From an uncultured Rikenellaceae bacterium (GTDB lineage Bacteria; Bacteroidota; Bacteroidia; Bacteroidales; Rikenellaceae), in assembly GCA_947074135.1 (NCBI GenBank), contig CAMTOL010000160.1, positions 1 through 5,411 on the forward strand: a DNA stretch of 5,411 nucleotides, in the 5' to 3' direction. Under the pieces are notes generated by a model that was given only the letters and a program-made list of their open reading frames with translations, did not search any database and was not told the DNA's origin. Position 1 is the first letter of the stretch. Each line of letters begins with the position of its first letter. Below, one piece after another: positions 1 through 5,411 of the stretch. A program made the position numbers and the translations under genes.

Positions 1-2408
1 GCAAGGGTAAGGCTTGGATAATGACGTTTGACATGAGTTCTCAAGCTGTCTCTCCTCAAACTAGTAATCGTCTGCAGATGTTGAATGCCTCTGAGTTTGT
101 CCAAATGCAAAAAACAATCTACGAAAACTACAACAAAGACGCCAACAACCCTGTTTCGCTTCCGGCATATCTAAGTATGCCTATTACAACTGATACTGAT
201 TGGCAAAACGAGGCGTTCCGTCCAGGTTTCAACTTATTGAACTCATTCTCGATGAGAGGTGGTTCTGAAGTTATTAAGTTTGCACTTTCAGCTAACCTTG
301 CTGACGAAAAAGGTGTAGTTATCGACAACAACTTCCGTCAAAGAAATGTTCGTGGTAAGATTAGTGCTAAAAAAGGTATCTTCCAAGTCGATGCAAACGT
401 ATCGTACAACGCAACAACATCTTCTCAACCTAACTTCTTGATTCAAAACATCTACAACATCGCCCCTATTATACCTGTTTATGACTCGAACGAGAAGTAT
501 GGTTTTGGGTTGACCAACAAAAATGGACTACCTAATGCTCCAAACATAATGGCTCAAGAGCACTACACTGACAGTTATACTAACGGTCAAGATTTTGCTG
601 GAAATATCTCTTTAGCTATCAATTTCACTAGTTTCCTTCAATTCAAATCAAGTTACGCGTATCGAGGAACTAACTCTCAAGGATTCTACAAACAACTTCC
701 TCACATTGCAGACGTAAGAACTCCTGTTGAGTATGCTTATTATAGCGAAAATCGCTCTTTTTACTCTGAAGAAACTATTGATAATGTACTTAGCTTTGAC
801 GAGAAATATGGCAAGCACTCTATCAATGCAATGATTGGTTCGTCAATCAACCTTCAATCATCAAACTGGAACTCGGCTTGGGTAGAGGGTAAGACTACAG
901 TTGGAGGTGTACAACAACCCGCTGGTTTTGCTGATTTGAACTTCTCAACTCTTGATGCTGGCAAAGGTGGCACATACGGCGCAAGTGGTTCGAACTATCA
1001 ATACAACAGAGTATCATTCTTTGGACGTTTGAACTACAACTATGACGACCGTTATTTAGTTCAAGCGACAGTTCGTACAGATGGTTCATCTAAATTTGGT
1101 ATAAATAGCCGTTGGGGCGTATTTCCTTCAGTTGCAGTAGGTTGGAGAATAGATCGCGAATCATTCTTGAAAGATGTTACTGCTATCAACATATTGAAAA
1201 TTCGTGGTAGTTGGGGACAGCTAGGTAACGAGGTTAGGCTTGGTTATTACGATTCTCAATCACTCATTAGCACAGGAAACACTCTTTGGTATGGTTATGT
1301 TCAGGGGAACGGTTCATACCCTTGGCCAGGTAGCATCTCACCATCGCTCGAAAATCGTGATCTTCGTTGGGAAACTACCGAATCTATCAACGTTGGTATC
1401 GACTACGGATTCTTAAATAAATTCAGCGGTTCGATTAACTACTACTCTACTCAAACAAACGGTCTGTTAATTACTAAAAAGCTTGCACCATCTGCCGGTC
1501 TTAACGACCCTATACTTAACGTTGGTAAGATTCGCAACAGTGGTTTCGAGTTTACGTTTAACTATAATCAACGTTTTGCAAACGGTATTGGACTTAACGC
1601 TGGGGTGAATATGTCAACACTCAAAAACGAGGTTATTGAACTATCGGACGCAAATCAAATACTGTATGGTACTGGTCTAAAATATGGAACTGAACACTTC
1701 CCTACTCAAACTCGTATGGGAATGCCTATTGGTGGTTTCTACCTTTATCAAACAGCAGGAATCTTCCAAAGCGACCAAGAGGCTGCATCTTATGTCAACA
1801 GTAATGGTCAGAAATATCAAATAAATGCCAAAGCTGGCGATCTTAAGTTTGTTGACACCAACGGTGACGGAGTGATTGACGAAAGCGACAAAGTATATAT
1901 GGGTAGTGGTATGCCTAAATTTGAGTTTAACCTAAATTTTGGACTTGACTACAAAGGTATCGACTTCTCATTCCTACTAGGCGGTGGTTTTGGTCATAAA
2001 ATTTACAACGGAAACCGTTACGTTTGGGAGGCTATGAACTCTGGTGTTAATATGCTTAGCTCTACCCTGAACGCTTGGACACCAACTAACACTAATACAA
2101 ATGTACCTCGCGCCGTTCTTCAAGACCCTAACGGAAACTCAAGAGAGAGTGACCGTTTCCTCGAGAAAGGTGATTATCTACGTCTTCGTAATATTCAACT
2201 TGGTTACACTCTCCCTGAAAAATGGATGTCAAAGATTTACATTCAAAAACTACGTATTTTCGTAAGTGCTGACAACCTATTTACAATTACTGAATACTCT
2301 GGTATCGATCCTGAGTTTGCACGTTCAAGTCCGCTTAACGCTGGCGTTGACAACTTAATTTACCCTATGACAAGTTCAGTTGTATGCGGTATTCAGGTGA
2401 CATTCTAG
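1..2408 (+). CDS. SusC/RagA-family TonB-dependent outer-membrane transporter (5' truncated by window edge)
   Basis: This is the large C-terminal part of a SusC-like transporter, a 22-stranded outer-membrane barrel that imports ligands delivered by its SusD partner using TonB energy. The frame is open from position 3 (Lys-Gly-Lys-Ala-Trp-Ile before the Met at 21). That Met is therefore internal, and the real start lies upstream together with the signal peptide, the carboxypeptidase-like domain and most of the plug. About 801 residues are visible; full family members are usually near 1000. Family hallmarks, numbered from Met21, are LNASEF just after the plug start (residues 21-26), the barrel segment DGSSKFG...RWGVFPSVAVGWR (about 354-378), LKIRGSWGQLGN (392-403), the DTNGDGVID acidic loop (from 612), GDYLRLRNIQLGYTLP near the end, and a terminal strand ending in Thr-Phe. 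The susD-like gene follows after 62 bases, so the two are almost surely co-transcribed. The substrate cannot be told from sequence. The family call is very secure. Confidence 0.97.
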   Translation, partial: KGKAWIMTFDMSSQAVSPQTSNRLQMLNASEFVQMQKTIYENYNKDANNPVSLPAYLSMPITTDTDWQNEAFRPGFNLLNSFSMRGGSEVIKFALSANLADEKGVVIDNNFRQRNVRGKISAKKGIFQVDANVSYNATTSSQPNFLIQNIYNIAPIIPVYDSNEKYGFGLTNKNGLPNAPNIMAQEHYTDSYTNGQDFAGNISLAINFTSFLQFKSSYAYRGTNSQGFYKQLPHIADVRTPVEYAYYSENRSFYSEETIDNVLSFDEKYGKHSINAMIGSSINLQSSNWNSAWVEGKTTVGGVQQPAGFADLNFSTLDAGKGGTYGASGSNYQYNRVSFFGRLNYNYDDRYLVQATVRTDGSSKFGINSRWGVFPSVAVGWRIDRESFLKDVTAINILKIRGSWGQLGNEVRLGYYDSQSLISTGNTLWYGYVQGNGSYPWPGSISPSLENRDLRWETTESINVGIDYGFLNKFSGSINYYSTQTNGLLITKKLAPSAGLNDPILNVGKIRNSGFEFTFNYNQRFANGIGLNAGVNMSTLKNEVIELSDANQILYGTGLKYGTEHFPTQTRMGMPIGGFYLYQTAGIFQSDQEAASYVNSNGQKYQINAKAGDLKFVDTNGDGVIDESDKVYMGSGMPKFEFNLNFGLDYKGIDFSFLLGGGFGHKIYNGNRYVWEAMNSGVNMLSSTLNAWTPTNTNTNVPRAVLQDPNGNSRESDRFLEKGDYLRLRNIQLGYTLPEKWMSKIYIQKLRIFVSADNLFTITEYSGIDPEFARSSPLNAGVDNLIYPMTSSVVCGIQVTF

Positions 2409-2470
2409 AATTAACAAACACAATAATTGTAAAATAACAACTTATATAAATCTTCAAGAACATATATACA

Positions 2471-3982
2471 ATGAAAAAGATATTAATATTACTGACAGCT
2501 GTTTTTGCACTAAGCTCGTGCAACGATATGCTAACGGTGCAATCTCCAGACAAATTAACCTCTGATGTTTATTGGAGAGATGCGACAGATGCCGAAAACG
2601 GATTGGCGGCAGTCTATTCACAACTTGAATGCACTTACGATGTTTGGGAATTTACCGAAGTAAAATGGCCTGTTGAAGCTTTTCGTGAAGACATTGTTGA
2701 TCCAGGTTCAGATGCTTTAAACTATCAAAACTGGGTAGAACTACACACTTTTGCGTACAACAATGGCAATAGTCAATTTTCACTTTATTGGAAACACCAA
2801 TATATGGGACTCAGCTATGCAAACCAAGCTATCGAGAAGATATCTGAGATTGGAAGTGGTATAACTGAGGCTCAAAAGAATCAATTTATAGCGGAGGCTA
2901 AATTCTTGAGAGCATATTATTTGATGAAACTATTACTAAACTGGGAAAAAATCGTAGTTCACGACAAGTTTATCACAAGTCCATCAGATTTAAATAAAGC
3001 ACTCTCGGAGCGTGTACCTACTTGGGAATTTATATGCAAAAATTTAGAAGAGTCAGCTCCATACCTTCCAGCACAATATCCTGCTCAAAACATTGGACGT
3101 GCGACTTCGGGTGCAGCATACTCATACCTTGGTTTTGCATACCTAACTCGAGGTTGGGAGGAGAGCAATTCTGCTCACTTTACAAAAGCAGTTGAATCGT
3201 TTGACAAAGTTACAGGCTACTCACTTGTCAAGGATATTATCTCGATGTTTGATGGAACAAACAAAAACTCTGCAGAATCGATTTTTGAGCTGCAATTTAC
3301 TGACAACACCGAAAATGGTGCTTCGTATCGCACAGCTATCAACAAGTGGATGGCAGTTAGCGAACTTGATGGTTGGGACGAAATTCTACCTAGCAAGATG
3401 TTAATGGAAGAGTTCTTCAAAGAGGGTCAAATTGCAACTACTGGTCTATACGATTCACGTCTTTACCACACTATTTTCTATCAATGCGACTACTTCAACG
3501 ACGAAACAGAGGGTAGGGTTTACAACTACACATACGACGAATGGTTCTGTGACGAGAACGGCAATGCTTACAATAAACCAGCATTCCGAAAATACTTACC
3601 ACGCACTTGGGATTTGATGCGACTCTCACGCACTGGACTAAACGTACCTCTTATGCGTTACTCTAACGTGTTGTTAATGAAGGCAGAAGCTTTGAACGAA
3701 CTTGGACGCACCTCAGAAGCAATTCCACTTATCAATCAAGTGCGCCAAAGAGCAGATATGCCTAATATGACAGGAAGCTCTAAGGCAGAGGTAATGGCAC
3801 AAATCGAACACGAGAGAATTATTGAGTTTGCACTCGAAAACTTCCGTTTCTATGACCTTCGCCGTTGGGGAAAAACCAAAGATGCACTTCACGCTATTGG
3901 ACGTACTTCATTTGATCCATCGAAACACAACTTCTACCCTATTCCGTTTATCGAGATTCAATCGAACAGCGAAATAAATTAA
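2471..3982 (+). CDS. SusD/RagB-family surface lipoprotein, nutrient-binding partner of the upstream SusC-like protein
   Basis: This 503-residue protein has a lipoprotein signal peptide: MKK, a hydrophobic stretch, and the lipobox LSSC with the lipidated Cys at 17. Asn-Asp follows the Cys, compatible with export to the outer face of the outer membrane. SusD-family landmarks appear in order: AEAKFLRAYYLMKLL (141-155), GRATSGAAYSYLGFAYL (209-225, a TPR-like helix), ESIFELQF (269-276), MRYSNVLLMKAEALNELG (395-412), the ERIIEFALENFRFYDLRRWG signature (448-467), and FYPIP near the end (488-492). It should cap the SusC barrel and bind substrate. The ATG at 2471 is chosen because it starts directly at the signal peptide. 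There is no Shine-Dalgarno, only an A/T-rich leader, as is usual in this phylum. The protein stops at ...EIQSNSEIN, lacking the short Gln-Asn-Pro-like tail with which many SusD proteins end. The region 339-360 is Cys-flanked and rich in Asp, Glu and Tyr. Ligand unknown. Confidence 0.97.
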   Translation: MKKILILLTAVFALSSCNDMLTVQSPDKLTSDVYWRDATDAENGLAAVYSQLECTYDVWEFTEVKWPVEAFREDIVDPGSDALNYQNWVELHTFAYNNGNSQFSLYWKHQYMGLSYANQAIEKISEIGSGITEAQKNQFIAEAKFLRAYYLMKLLLNWEKIVVHDKFITSPSDLNKALSERVPTWEFICKNLEESAPYLPAQYPAQNIGRATSGAAYSYLGFAYLTRGWEESNSAHFTKAVESFDKVTGYSLVKDIISMFDGTNKNSAESIFELQFTDNTENGASYRTAINKWMAVSELDGWDEILPSKMLMEEFFKEGQIATTGLYDSRLYHTIFYQCDYFNDETEGRVYNYTYDEWFCDENGNAYNKPAFRKYLPRTWDLMRLSRTGLNVPLMRYSNVLLMKAEALNELGRTSEAIPLINQVRQRADMPNMTGSSKAEVMAQIEHERIIEFALENFRFYDLRRWGKTKDALHAIGRTSFDPSKHNFYPIPFIEIQSNSEIN

Positions 3983-4020
3983 GAAAGCGTAACTTTGCCT
4001 AGATTATGGGCATCTCGAAA

Positions 4021-4051
4021 GTTTGGTAGCGAGTGAACGTTGCTACCAAAC
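4021..4051 (+). terminator. Hairpin after the susD-like gene; possible transcript 3' end
   Basis: GTTTGGTAGC (4021-4030) is exactly complementary to GCTACCAAAC (4042-4051). A G-T and an A-T pair can extend the stem inward to 12 bp with a 7-base loop. It lies 38 bases after the susD stop codon, where an operon end would be expected. No T-run follows, so it is not a textbook intrinsic terminator. It could instead protect the mRNA 3' end from exonucleases, or work with an unrecognised termination mode. The inverted repeat is certain; its role is inferred from position. Confidence 0.35.
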
Positions 4052-4056
4052 ACTAG

Positions 4057-4099
4057 AACTAATCGTAGAATGCAGTTAAAAGTATTTGTTAGATTAGTT
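4057..4099. repeat. Short inverted repeat (8-bp arms) in the susD-lysO intergenic region
   Basis: AACTAATC (4057-4064) and GATTAGTT (4092-4099) are exact reverse complements separated by 27 bases. An 8-bp match in AT-rich DNA of this length could arise by chance. It is recorded because three other inverted repeats occupy the same 249-base gap. No function can be assigned. Confidence 0.3.
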
Positions 4100-4129
4100 A
4101 ATAATTGCACATAAAAAGCTTAATTATTT

Positions 4130-4166
4130 CAAAAAACAGTTTAGTTTAGTTTAGTTTAGTTTTTTG
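4130..4166. repeat. Five tandem AGTTT pentamers enclosed by an A6/T6 inverted repeat
   Basis: Positions 4138-4162 are five perfect consecutive copies of AGTTT. The block is bracketed by CAAAAAAC (4130-4137) and GTTTTTTG (4159-4166), which are perfect reverse complements; the right arm overlaps the last repeat unit. The array starts 94 bases before the first lysO gene, just upstream of a possible promoter. Short perfect tandem repeats are prone to polymerase slippage, so copy number may vary between strains or cells. Each TAGTTTAG junction is also one mismatch from the Bacteroidota -7 consensus TAnnTTTG. The repeat is directly visible; a regulatory role is inference. Confidence 0.85.
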
Positions 4167-4194
4167 TTAGAAACTCATTACGGCAGTAGTTTAA
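4163..4194 (+). promoter_or_regulatory. Possible Bacteroidota-type promoter for the lysO pair
   Basis: TTTG at 4163-4166 could serve as the -33 element. TAGTTTAA at 4187-4194 matches the TAnnTTTG -7 consensus except for its last two bases, and the 20-base spacer is close to that of known Bacteroides housekeeping promoters. Transcription would begin near 4200, about 30 bases before the ATG at 4232. The -7 element sits in the centre of the palindrome at 4173-4212, so a protein bound there would block it. Such short motifs occur by chance in AT-rich DNA, so this is only a candidate. Confidence 0.28.
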
Positions 4195-4212
4195 AAGCTA
4201 CTGCCGATGAGT
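4173..4212. promoter_or_regulatory. Imperfect palindrome/hairpin just upstream of lysO; candidate operator or leader structure
   Basis: CGGCAGTAG (4181-4189) pairs exactly with CTACTGCCG (4198-4206) around the 8-base loop TTTAAAAG. Past a two-base bulge (TA, 4179-4180), ACTCAT (4173-4178) pairs with ATGAGT (4207-4212), giving 15 base pairs in all. It ends 19 bases before the start codon of the first lysO gene, and no T-run follows it. It may be a binding site for a dimeric repressor at the lysO promoter. Alternatives are an RNA stem in the leader or a terminator-like barrier against read-through from susD. It does not resemble the long multi-helix lysine riboswitch. Confidence 0.5.
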
Positions 4213-4231
4213 AACCATTAAATCCAGAAAT

Positions 4232-4561
4232 ATGTTTACCGTAATTTCAATTATGCTGCTTGGCGTAGCAGTTGGTTATCTGTTTAGAAACCGCAAAATA
4301 CCGTTTCTTGGCAAAGCTATTACGCTATTTATTTTACTACTCCTATTTTTACTTGGGGCACAAGTGGGTAGCAACTCTACCATTATGAACAACCTCTCGA
4401 CAATAGGTACAGAAGCACTTATAATCACACTAGGAGCCTTATTGGGCAGTGTATTATTGTCTTGGGGCGTATATGTGTGGTTTTTCAAAAATAAAACCAT
4501 AGAAGAGTGTAAGGTAACAGTTGACAACAGCGAGATAGGAGGCACAGAAGATGAAAGGTAG
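4232..4561 (+). CDS. lysO: LysO-family lysine exporter, N-terminal part encoded as a separate gene (DUF340)
   Basis: This 109-residue, very hydrophobic inner-membrane protein matches in layout the N-terminal third of LysO (YbjE), the L-lysine and thialysine exporter of E. coli. Three membrane segments are evident, at about residues 2-18, 28-46 and 61-85. The basic turn RNRKIP lies between the first two, and a polar acidic tail (86-109) follows the last. The start MFTVISIMLLGVAVGYL resembles the N-terminus of full-length LysO, so little seems to be missing. Its stop codon lies 11 bases inside the next gene, which carries the rest of the transporter. The two products add up to 309 residues, against about 300 for the single-chain protein, so they presumably assemble into one exporter. 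No Shine-Dalgarno precedes the ATG at 4232. Taken alone the homology is modest; the adjoining C-terminal partner makes the call firm. Confidence 0.85.
   Translation: MFTVISIMLLGVAVGYLFRNRKIPFLGKAITLFILLLLFLLGAQVGSNSTIMNNLSTIGTEALIITLGALLGSVLLSWGVYVWFFKNKTIEECKVTVDNSEIGGTEDER
4537..4542 (+). promoter_or_regulatory. Strong Shine-Dalgarno (AGGAGG) for the second lysO gene
   Basis: A perfect AGGAGG lies 8 bases before the ATG at 4551, inside the 3' end of the first lysO gene. Bacteroidota genes mostly do without Shine-Dalgarno pairing, and neither the susD-like gene nor the first lysO gene has one here. Its presence fixes the start at 4551 and suggests re-initiation by ribosomes finishing the upstream gene. 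In the upstream frame these bases also encode part of the polar tail (Ile-Gly-Gly-Thr), so chance cannot be fully excluded. Confidence 0.7.
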
Positions 4562-5153
4562 TATAACTGTTGTAGCATTCTTTCTACTTGGATTAGTACT
4601 TAGCAGATTTGAGGTCAACATAGAGTTCTTACAACAAGAACACGTTGCCCAGTGGGTACTTTACGGGCTAATGTTCTTAGTAGGCATTAGCATTGGCAGC
4701 GACAAAGCGACATTAAAGGCTATTGCGAAGTGTAATTTGAGGATATTACTTGTGCCCTTGGCAACAATTGTAGGGACATTAGTTGGTGTAACGCTTGTTT
4801 CTTTTTTGGTTTCGGGTCGTTCGCTTACAGATTGTTTGGCTGTAGGTTCTGGCTTTGGTTACTACTCTTTGTCATCAATTTTTATCACAGAATACAAGGG
4901 GGCAGAACTTGGCACTGTGGCAATTACGTCTAACATTATAAGAGAGATTATAACACTGCTTTTTGCGCCATTGCTCGTTAAATGGTTCTCGCCACTTGCA
5001 CCAATTTCGGCAGGTGGAGCAACAACGATGGACACGACACTCCCAATTATTGCGAAATATTCTGGAGCTCAATGGGTAGTCATTGCAATTACTCATGGTG
5101 TTTTGGTTGACTTGAGTGTCCCTTTTTTAGTAACGCTATTTTGCACTATATAA
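4551..5153 (+). CDS. lysO: LysO-family lysine exporter, C-terminal part encoded as a separate gene
   Basis: This 200-residue integral inner-membrane protein corresponds to the C-terminal two thirds of LysO, which exports lysine and its toxic analogue thialysine. About five or six hydrophobic segments are visible, near residues 3-18, 33-50, 65-88, 96-113, 121-145 and 174-199. Strong matches to E. coli LysO, from memory, are SGFGYYSLSSIFITE (100-114), NIIREIITLLFAPLL (128-142), GGATTMDTTLPII (155-167) and ITHGVLVDLSVPFLV (180-194). Glu132 and Asp161 fall where LysO has its conserved intramembrane acidic residues, so the transport core looks intact. Translation starts at the ATG at 4551, behind an AGGAGG and overlapping the first gene by 11 bases in a different frame. 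This arrangement suggests coupled synthesis of two halves in equal amounts. The end of the protein, ...TLFCTI, matches the family's normal end. Confidence 0.95.
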   Translation: MKGSITVVAFFLLGLVLSRFEVNIEFLQQEHVAQWVLYGLMFLVGISIGSDKATLKAIAKCNLRILLVPLATIVGTLVGVTLVSFLVSGRSLTDCLAVGSGFGYYSLSSIFITEYKGAELGTVAITSNIIREIITLLFAPLLVKWFSPLAPISAGGATTMDTTLPIIAKYSGAQWVVIAITHGVLVDLSVPFLVTLFCTI

Positions 5154-5254
5154 AAATCGACAAATTGACAAGCAAATACAGATACATTACCCAAAACAAA
5201 GAGTTATGGGTACTATAAAAAAGTCTTTAAATAATACATCCAATAACTTCCCCT
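5154..5254. other. AT-rich intergenic stretch after lysO; no clear terminator
   Basis: These 101 bases separate the lysO pair from the broken gene at the window edge. The only structure seen is a 6-bp inverted repeat, TACCCA (5188-5193) with TGGGTA (5207-5212) and a 13-base loop, followed by CTATAAAAAAG rather than a T-run. No coding frame, promoter matching TTTG/TAnnTTTG at proper spacing, or RNA gene was found. Confidence 0.5.
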
Positions 5255-5411
5255 ATGAATAACTTACTTATCGCACTCTTTTCTTTGGTATGTGTGTAAG
5301 CAAACGCTCAACAGAGAGCCGATGGACCTCCCGCCCAGTTTCCTTTGATTTAACGTCAGCAGTGGAGACGTGAGTTTGTGCCTCTGTACCTCCTCAGACT
5401 CCTAACACTTC
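5255..5411 (+). pseudogene. Broken start of a small secreted-protein gene (several lesions; runs off the window)
   Basis: ATG at 5255 opens a classic signal peptide, MNNLLIALFSLVCV, but TAA (5297-5299) interrupts it. In the same frame it continues as ANAQQRADGPPAQF. Ala-Asn-Ala|Gln is a typical signal peptidase I site, so the TAA replaces what was probably a sense codon (a one-base change from TCA or TTA). A second TAA at 5351 follows, then RQQWRREFV. Shifting frame after this gives ASVPPQTPN. Read with these repairs, the relic resembles small exported Bacteroidota proteins whose core reads like RQQ...FV..EA.LTP.EA, a loosely Spy/CpxP-like group. That match is from memory and tentative. The segment from 5301 on is about 52% G+C, richer than the rest of the window. 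Either the gene is decayed, or the sequence quality falls off here. No strong promoter or Shine-Dalgarno is seen. Confidence 0.4.

Noticed and set aside
21..23. Start codon of the SusC-like gene at position 21
   Set aside because: The frame is open to the left edge, and the protein at this Met lacks the signal peptide and plug start. It must be an internal Met.
4130..4166. CRISPR array or transposon end
   Set aside because: The units are 5 bases long and contiguous with no spacers. There is no transposase frame or target-site duplication nearby.
3983..4231. Lysine riboswitch ahead of the lysine exporter
   Set aside because: The L-box is a multi-helix element of about 170 bases with a conserved core. 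Only simple stems are seen here, and none of the core motifs.
4232..4561. Single frameshifted lysO pseudogene
   Set aside because: The second gene has its own ATG and perfect AGGAGG, and the break sits in a polar loop between membrane segments. All conserved C-terminal motifs are intact.
5188..5212. Intrinsic terminator after lysO
   Set aside because: The stem is only 6 bp with a 13-base loop, and it is followed by A residues rather than T residues. It is too weak to call.
5270..5393. Reverse-strand open stretch across the right edge
   Set aside because: It is open for about 40 codons but has no ATG start or recognisable motif. The forward strand shows a convincing signal-peptide start over the same bases.

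Overview
The window looks like a chromosomal segment from a member of the Bacteroidota, probably order Bacteroidales. The evidence is a tandem SusC-like/SusD-like outer-membrane pair, which is diagnostic of this phylum. The susD-like gene and the first lysO gene also lack Shine-Dalgarno sequences and sit behind A/T-rich leaders, and the DNA is generally AT-rich. Genus and species cannot be read from this stretch.

Layout: positions 1-2408 hold the 3' part of a SusC-like TonB-dependent transporter gene that enters from outside the window. After a 62-base gap, 2471-3982 encodes its SusD-like lipoprotein partner. Together they should form a surface complex: SusD captures a glycan, oligosaccharide or peptide, and SusC imports it using TonB energy. 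No glycoside hydrolase, protease or regulator is visible next to them, so the substrate cannot be inferred. A 249-base intergenic region (3983-4231) is rich in inverted repeats. It holds a hairpin just after susD, five tandem AGTTT pentamers inside an A6/T6 inverted repeat, and a strong imperfect palindrome just ahead of the next gene.

Positions 4232-5153 hold a two-gene unit with an 11-base overlap that encodes the N-terminal and C-terminal parts of a LysO-type (DUF340/YbjE) lysine exporter. The second gene has a perfect AGGAGG inside the end of the first. This argues for a deliberately split, translationally coupled transporter rather than a frameshifted single gene.

The last ~150 bases (5255-5411) look like a decayed or error-containing start of a small secreted-protein gene. 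A signal-peptide-like start is interrupted by TAA just before an Ala-Asn-Ala-Gln cleavage-like site, and further lesions follow. This end is noticeably more GC-rich than the rest.

I see no CRISPR array, RNA gene, recognisable riboswitch or insertion sequence. I found no convincing undescribed multi-gene system. The most interesting items are the split LysO with its unusual ribosome binding site, the pentamer repeat and palindrome that may control it, and the broken gene at the right edge.
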